A DNA stretch of 6,357 nucleotides, from positions 1 to 6,357 of the forward strand of contig DAOWFY010000078.1 of NCBI GenBank assembly GCA_030637775.1, given 5' to 3'. Each line of letters starts with the position of its first letter. The first letter of the stretch is position 1. Shown in pieces: positions 4,968-6,357 of this stretch. The translations under genes and the position numbers were made by a program. This DNA is from DAOVGU01 sp030637775 [NCBI: bacterium] (lineage in GTDB: Bacteria; Ratteibacteria; UBA8468). The notes below the pieces were generated by a model, which did no database searches, was not told the DNA's origin, and was given only the letters and a program-made list of their open reading frames with translations.

Positions 4968-6122
4968 TTATAGTTCTTCCCAGAGAAAAAGTTGCCGCTC
5001 ATCGACCTTTTGTCTTTCTTTTTTTCTCTCCGGGAAAAGCCTTCCCGAGATGGTGATAAAGTTTCTTACTCTTCTTACCATCACCTTTAATTTTCTTAAA
5101 TCTGTCAAATCTTTTAATTTTGCCTTTTTTCGTACCTCAAGGATTTTCTTTGCCCCAATTCTACCAATTCCCGGGATACGAAGCAGCTCTCTATAACTTC
5201 CTTTATTAATCTCTATTGGGAAGAATTCCGGATGCGCATAAGCCCAGGCAAGCTTTGGGTCATGATTTAAAGGGAGATTTCCTCCCTTTTCAAAGCTAAG
5301 TTCCTCTGGTTTAAAAAAGTAGTACTTCAGGAGAAAACCTGCCTGATAGAGCCTCAGTTCACGTAGAAGGGGGCAGGGTCTTGTATCTTCCAGCGGTGTC
5401 TCCTCCACAGGAGAAAATGCCTTGTAGTAGATTCGTCGCAGCCCATAATTTTGGTAAAGTTGACAGGAGAGTTTTAAAATCTCCTGATCACTTTCCCCGG
5501 CTGCGCCTACTACCAATTGGGTGGTGATTCCCGCTCTGATATGGTTTTTCCTCACAACATAAAAGATATCGCTTAATCCTTTTAGCAGTTGATGATAGAA
5601 ATTCTTCGTGGGAGAAAGTTTAACTAAATACCTTTCCTTTGGCGCCTCTAAATTTATGGAGAGCCGGTCGGCAAATTTTGCCGCCTCTTCCACCAATCCC
5701 TTATCTACCCCGGGTAGAATCTTAAAATGGATATAGCCCGGGTAGCGATAGCGTTTACGAACTAATTTCAGGGTCTGGAGCATCCTTTCCTCACTATAAG
5801 TTGCATCCTTAAGGATAGCCGAGGAAAGAAAAAGTCCGTCCACCGAACCTTTCTTGTATTCTTCCATAAAGAGGCGGGCAAGTTCATCCGGCTTAAATGA
5901 ATAACGGGGAAAATTTCTATCCTTCCGATTGGCACAGTAAAGACAATTTCCTTCGCAGATATTTGTCTGCAGAACCTTAAAAAGCCGGGAGATTCTTCCT
6001 TTTTCACCTACGGCGGGATAGATAAAGGAATCTGCAGATTCTTCAGAAAAGATTCCGGGATAGCCGCAGGCATCAAACCGGGAGAGTCCCCCCAAAACTT
6101 CAAGTTTGCTGGTGGGATTCAT
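4968..6122 (-). CDS. Radical SAM protein, putative DNA modification/repair family, with C-terminal HhH
   Basis: 384 residues. The radical SAM cluster motif CX3CX2C is C56-C60-C63 in TNICEGNCLYCANR, which binds a [4Fe-4S] cluster and S-adenosylmethionine to generate a radical. The remainder of the barrel follows, with DGLFLSSAI, YIHFKILPG, DRLSINLEAP and TTQLVVGAAGE. The C-terminal part has LLRIPGIGRIGAKKILEVRKK (about 313-333), a helix-hairpin-helix motif for DNA binding, and a second half-motif (LKDLTDLRKL...FITISGR). The layout and motifs match the family named 'putative DNA modification/repair radical SAM protein' (TIGR03916), which typically sits beside a uracil-DNA-glycosylase-like protein. 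No such partner is present within this window. The reaction of the family is not established to my knowledge. The ATG at 6122 overlaps the upstream tRNA nucleotidyltransferase-like gene by 23 bases, with an AGGGG stretch close upstream. Confidence 0.92.
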   Translation of the reverse strand: MNPTSKLEVLGGLSRFDACGYPGIFSEESADSFIYPAVGEKGRISRLFKVLQTNICEGNCLYCANRKDRNFPRYSFKPDELARLFMEEYKKGSVDGLFLSSAILKDATYSEERMLQTLKLVRKRYRYPGYIHFKILPGVDKGLVEEAAKFADRLSINLEAPKERYLVKLSPTKNFYHQLLKGLSDIFYVVRKNHIRAGITTQLVVGAAGESDQEILKLSCQLYQNYGLRRIYYKAFSPVEETPLEDTRPCPLLRELRLYQAGFLLKYYFFKPEELSFEKGGNLPLNHDPKLAWAYAHPEFFPIEINKGSYRELLRIPGIGRIGAKKILEVRKKAKLKDLTDLRKLKVMVRRVRNFITISGRLFPERKKERQKVDERQLFLWEEL

Positions 6123-6357
6123 TGACCCCTTTTGTTTTTAAATATTTCTTTAATTCTCTTTTACTATTTTTCACCCTTTCCTCGGCTACCGCTTTCTCCA
6201 ATTCGCTCTTTACCTTGCCTACCTCTGGTCCGGGTTTTATCCCTAAAATCTCCATAATCTGATGACCATCAAGGGCCAATTTGAACTTGGCGGCTCTCCT
6301 TCTCCGATTGATCTCCTTGATTCTCTTCTCAAGTTCTAAAAGGCGAGACCTGGCCTC
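6100..6357 (-). CDS. C-terminal end of tRNA nucleotidyltransferase / poly(A) polymerase family protein (partial)
   Basis: Only the last 85 residues and the TGA stop are in the window; the N-terminus lies beyond the right edge. The key stretch is LDGHQIMEILGIKPGPEVGKV (about residues 29-49), preceded by a basic helical region (ELEKRIKEINRRRRAAKF) and followed by helices ending in KRELKKYLK. The pattern G-H-x-[IL]-M-x-x-[LF]-G-[IL]-x-P-G-P-E-[VI]-G is typical of the C-terminal RNA-binding domain of bacterial CCA-adding enzymes and poly(A) polymerases, often with an HD domain. The catalytic nucleotidyltransferase domain is not visible, so CCA addition, A addition or polyadenylation cannot be told apart. 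It overlaps the start of the radical SAM gene by 23 bases in a different frame. Confidence 0.8.
   Translation of the reverse strand, partial: EARSRLLELEKRIKEINRRRRAAKFKLALDGHQIMEILGIKPGPEVGKVKSELEKAVAEERVKNSKRELKKYLKTKGVNESHQQT

Noticed and set aside
4967-5002. Upstream start for the lipoprotein at 5002
   Set aside because: It would add 12 polar residues ahead of a normal lipoprotein signal and overlap the radical SAM gene by 35 bases; the ATG at 4966 gives a standard lipoprotein N-terminus.
1-6357. CRISPR array, tRNA genes, rRNA, transposase or toxin-antitoxin pair
   Set aside because: Nothing in the sequence supports these: no regularly spaced direct repeats, no tRNA-like cloverleaf with anticodon features, and no transposase motifs. 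The cloverleaf at 2549-2647 lacks tRNA signatures such as the T-loop TTCGA context and an acceptor stem of the right size.

Overview
The window reads as one unbroken block of bacterial genes, all on the minus strand, so transcription runs from right to left. It is gene-dense and moderately AT-rich. Seven complete and two partial coding regions are separated by 0 to 6 bases or overlap by 11 to 43 bases. The only real gap lies around 2540-2631 and is filled by a structured repeat. No rRNA, tRNA, CRISPR array, transposase or convincing intrinsic terminator is visible. The style (tight overlaps, secreted proteins of unknown family, a 'gtcattg...caatgac' hairpin repeat, a YhcG-type nuclease) suggests an uncultivated bacterial lineage known mainly from metagenomes. 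An Omnitrophota- or WOR-3-like group is a low-confidence guess, since no marker gene here settles the taxonomy.

In transcription order, the right edge holds the C-terminal end of a tRNA nucleotidyltransferase / poly(A) polymerase family protein (6100-6357). It overlaps a radical SAM protein with a CX3CX2C cluster and a C-terminal helix-hairpin-helix DNA-binding region (4968-6122), recognised as the putative DNA modification/repair radical SAM family. Next come a small lipoprotein of unknown family (4376-4966), a 73-residue protein of unknown function (4148-4369), a DUF1016/YhcG-type PD-(D/E)XK nuclease (3127-4158) and a HIT-family nucleotide hydrolase/transferase resembling the Ap4A phosphorylase branch (2632-3117).

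A 99-bp element (2549-2647) can fold into a cloverleaf: an outer stem enclosing three adjacent hairpins. It appears to have landed on the end of the HIT gene, because the last four codons and the stop codon lie in its right arm.

The left part is an envelope-flavoured module. It contains a multi-pass membrane protein with a PHP phosphoesterase-like domain (1154-2539), a secreted protein built from two copies of one beta-rich domain (226-1167), and the start of a second secreted protein that may be transglutaminase-like (1-268). These three overlap one another. The last one starts 43 bases inside its upstream neighbour behind a very strong Shine-Dalgarno sequence.

Functionally, the right half combines nucleic-acid and nucleotide metabolism (tRNA nucleotidyltransferase, radical SAM/HhH, nuclease, HIT) and the left half faces the membrane or cell surface. 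The strongest leads are the cloverleaf repeat, the radical SAM protein without its usual glycosylase-like partner next door, and the overlapping PHP/secreted-domain module.
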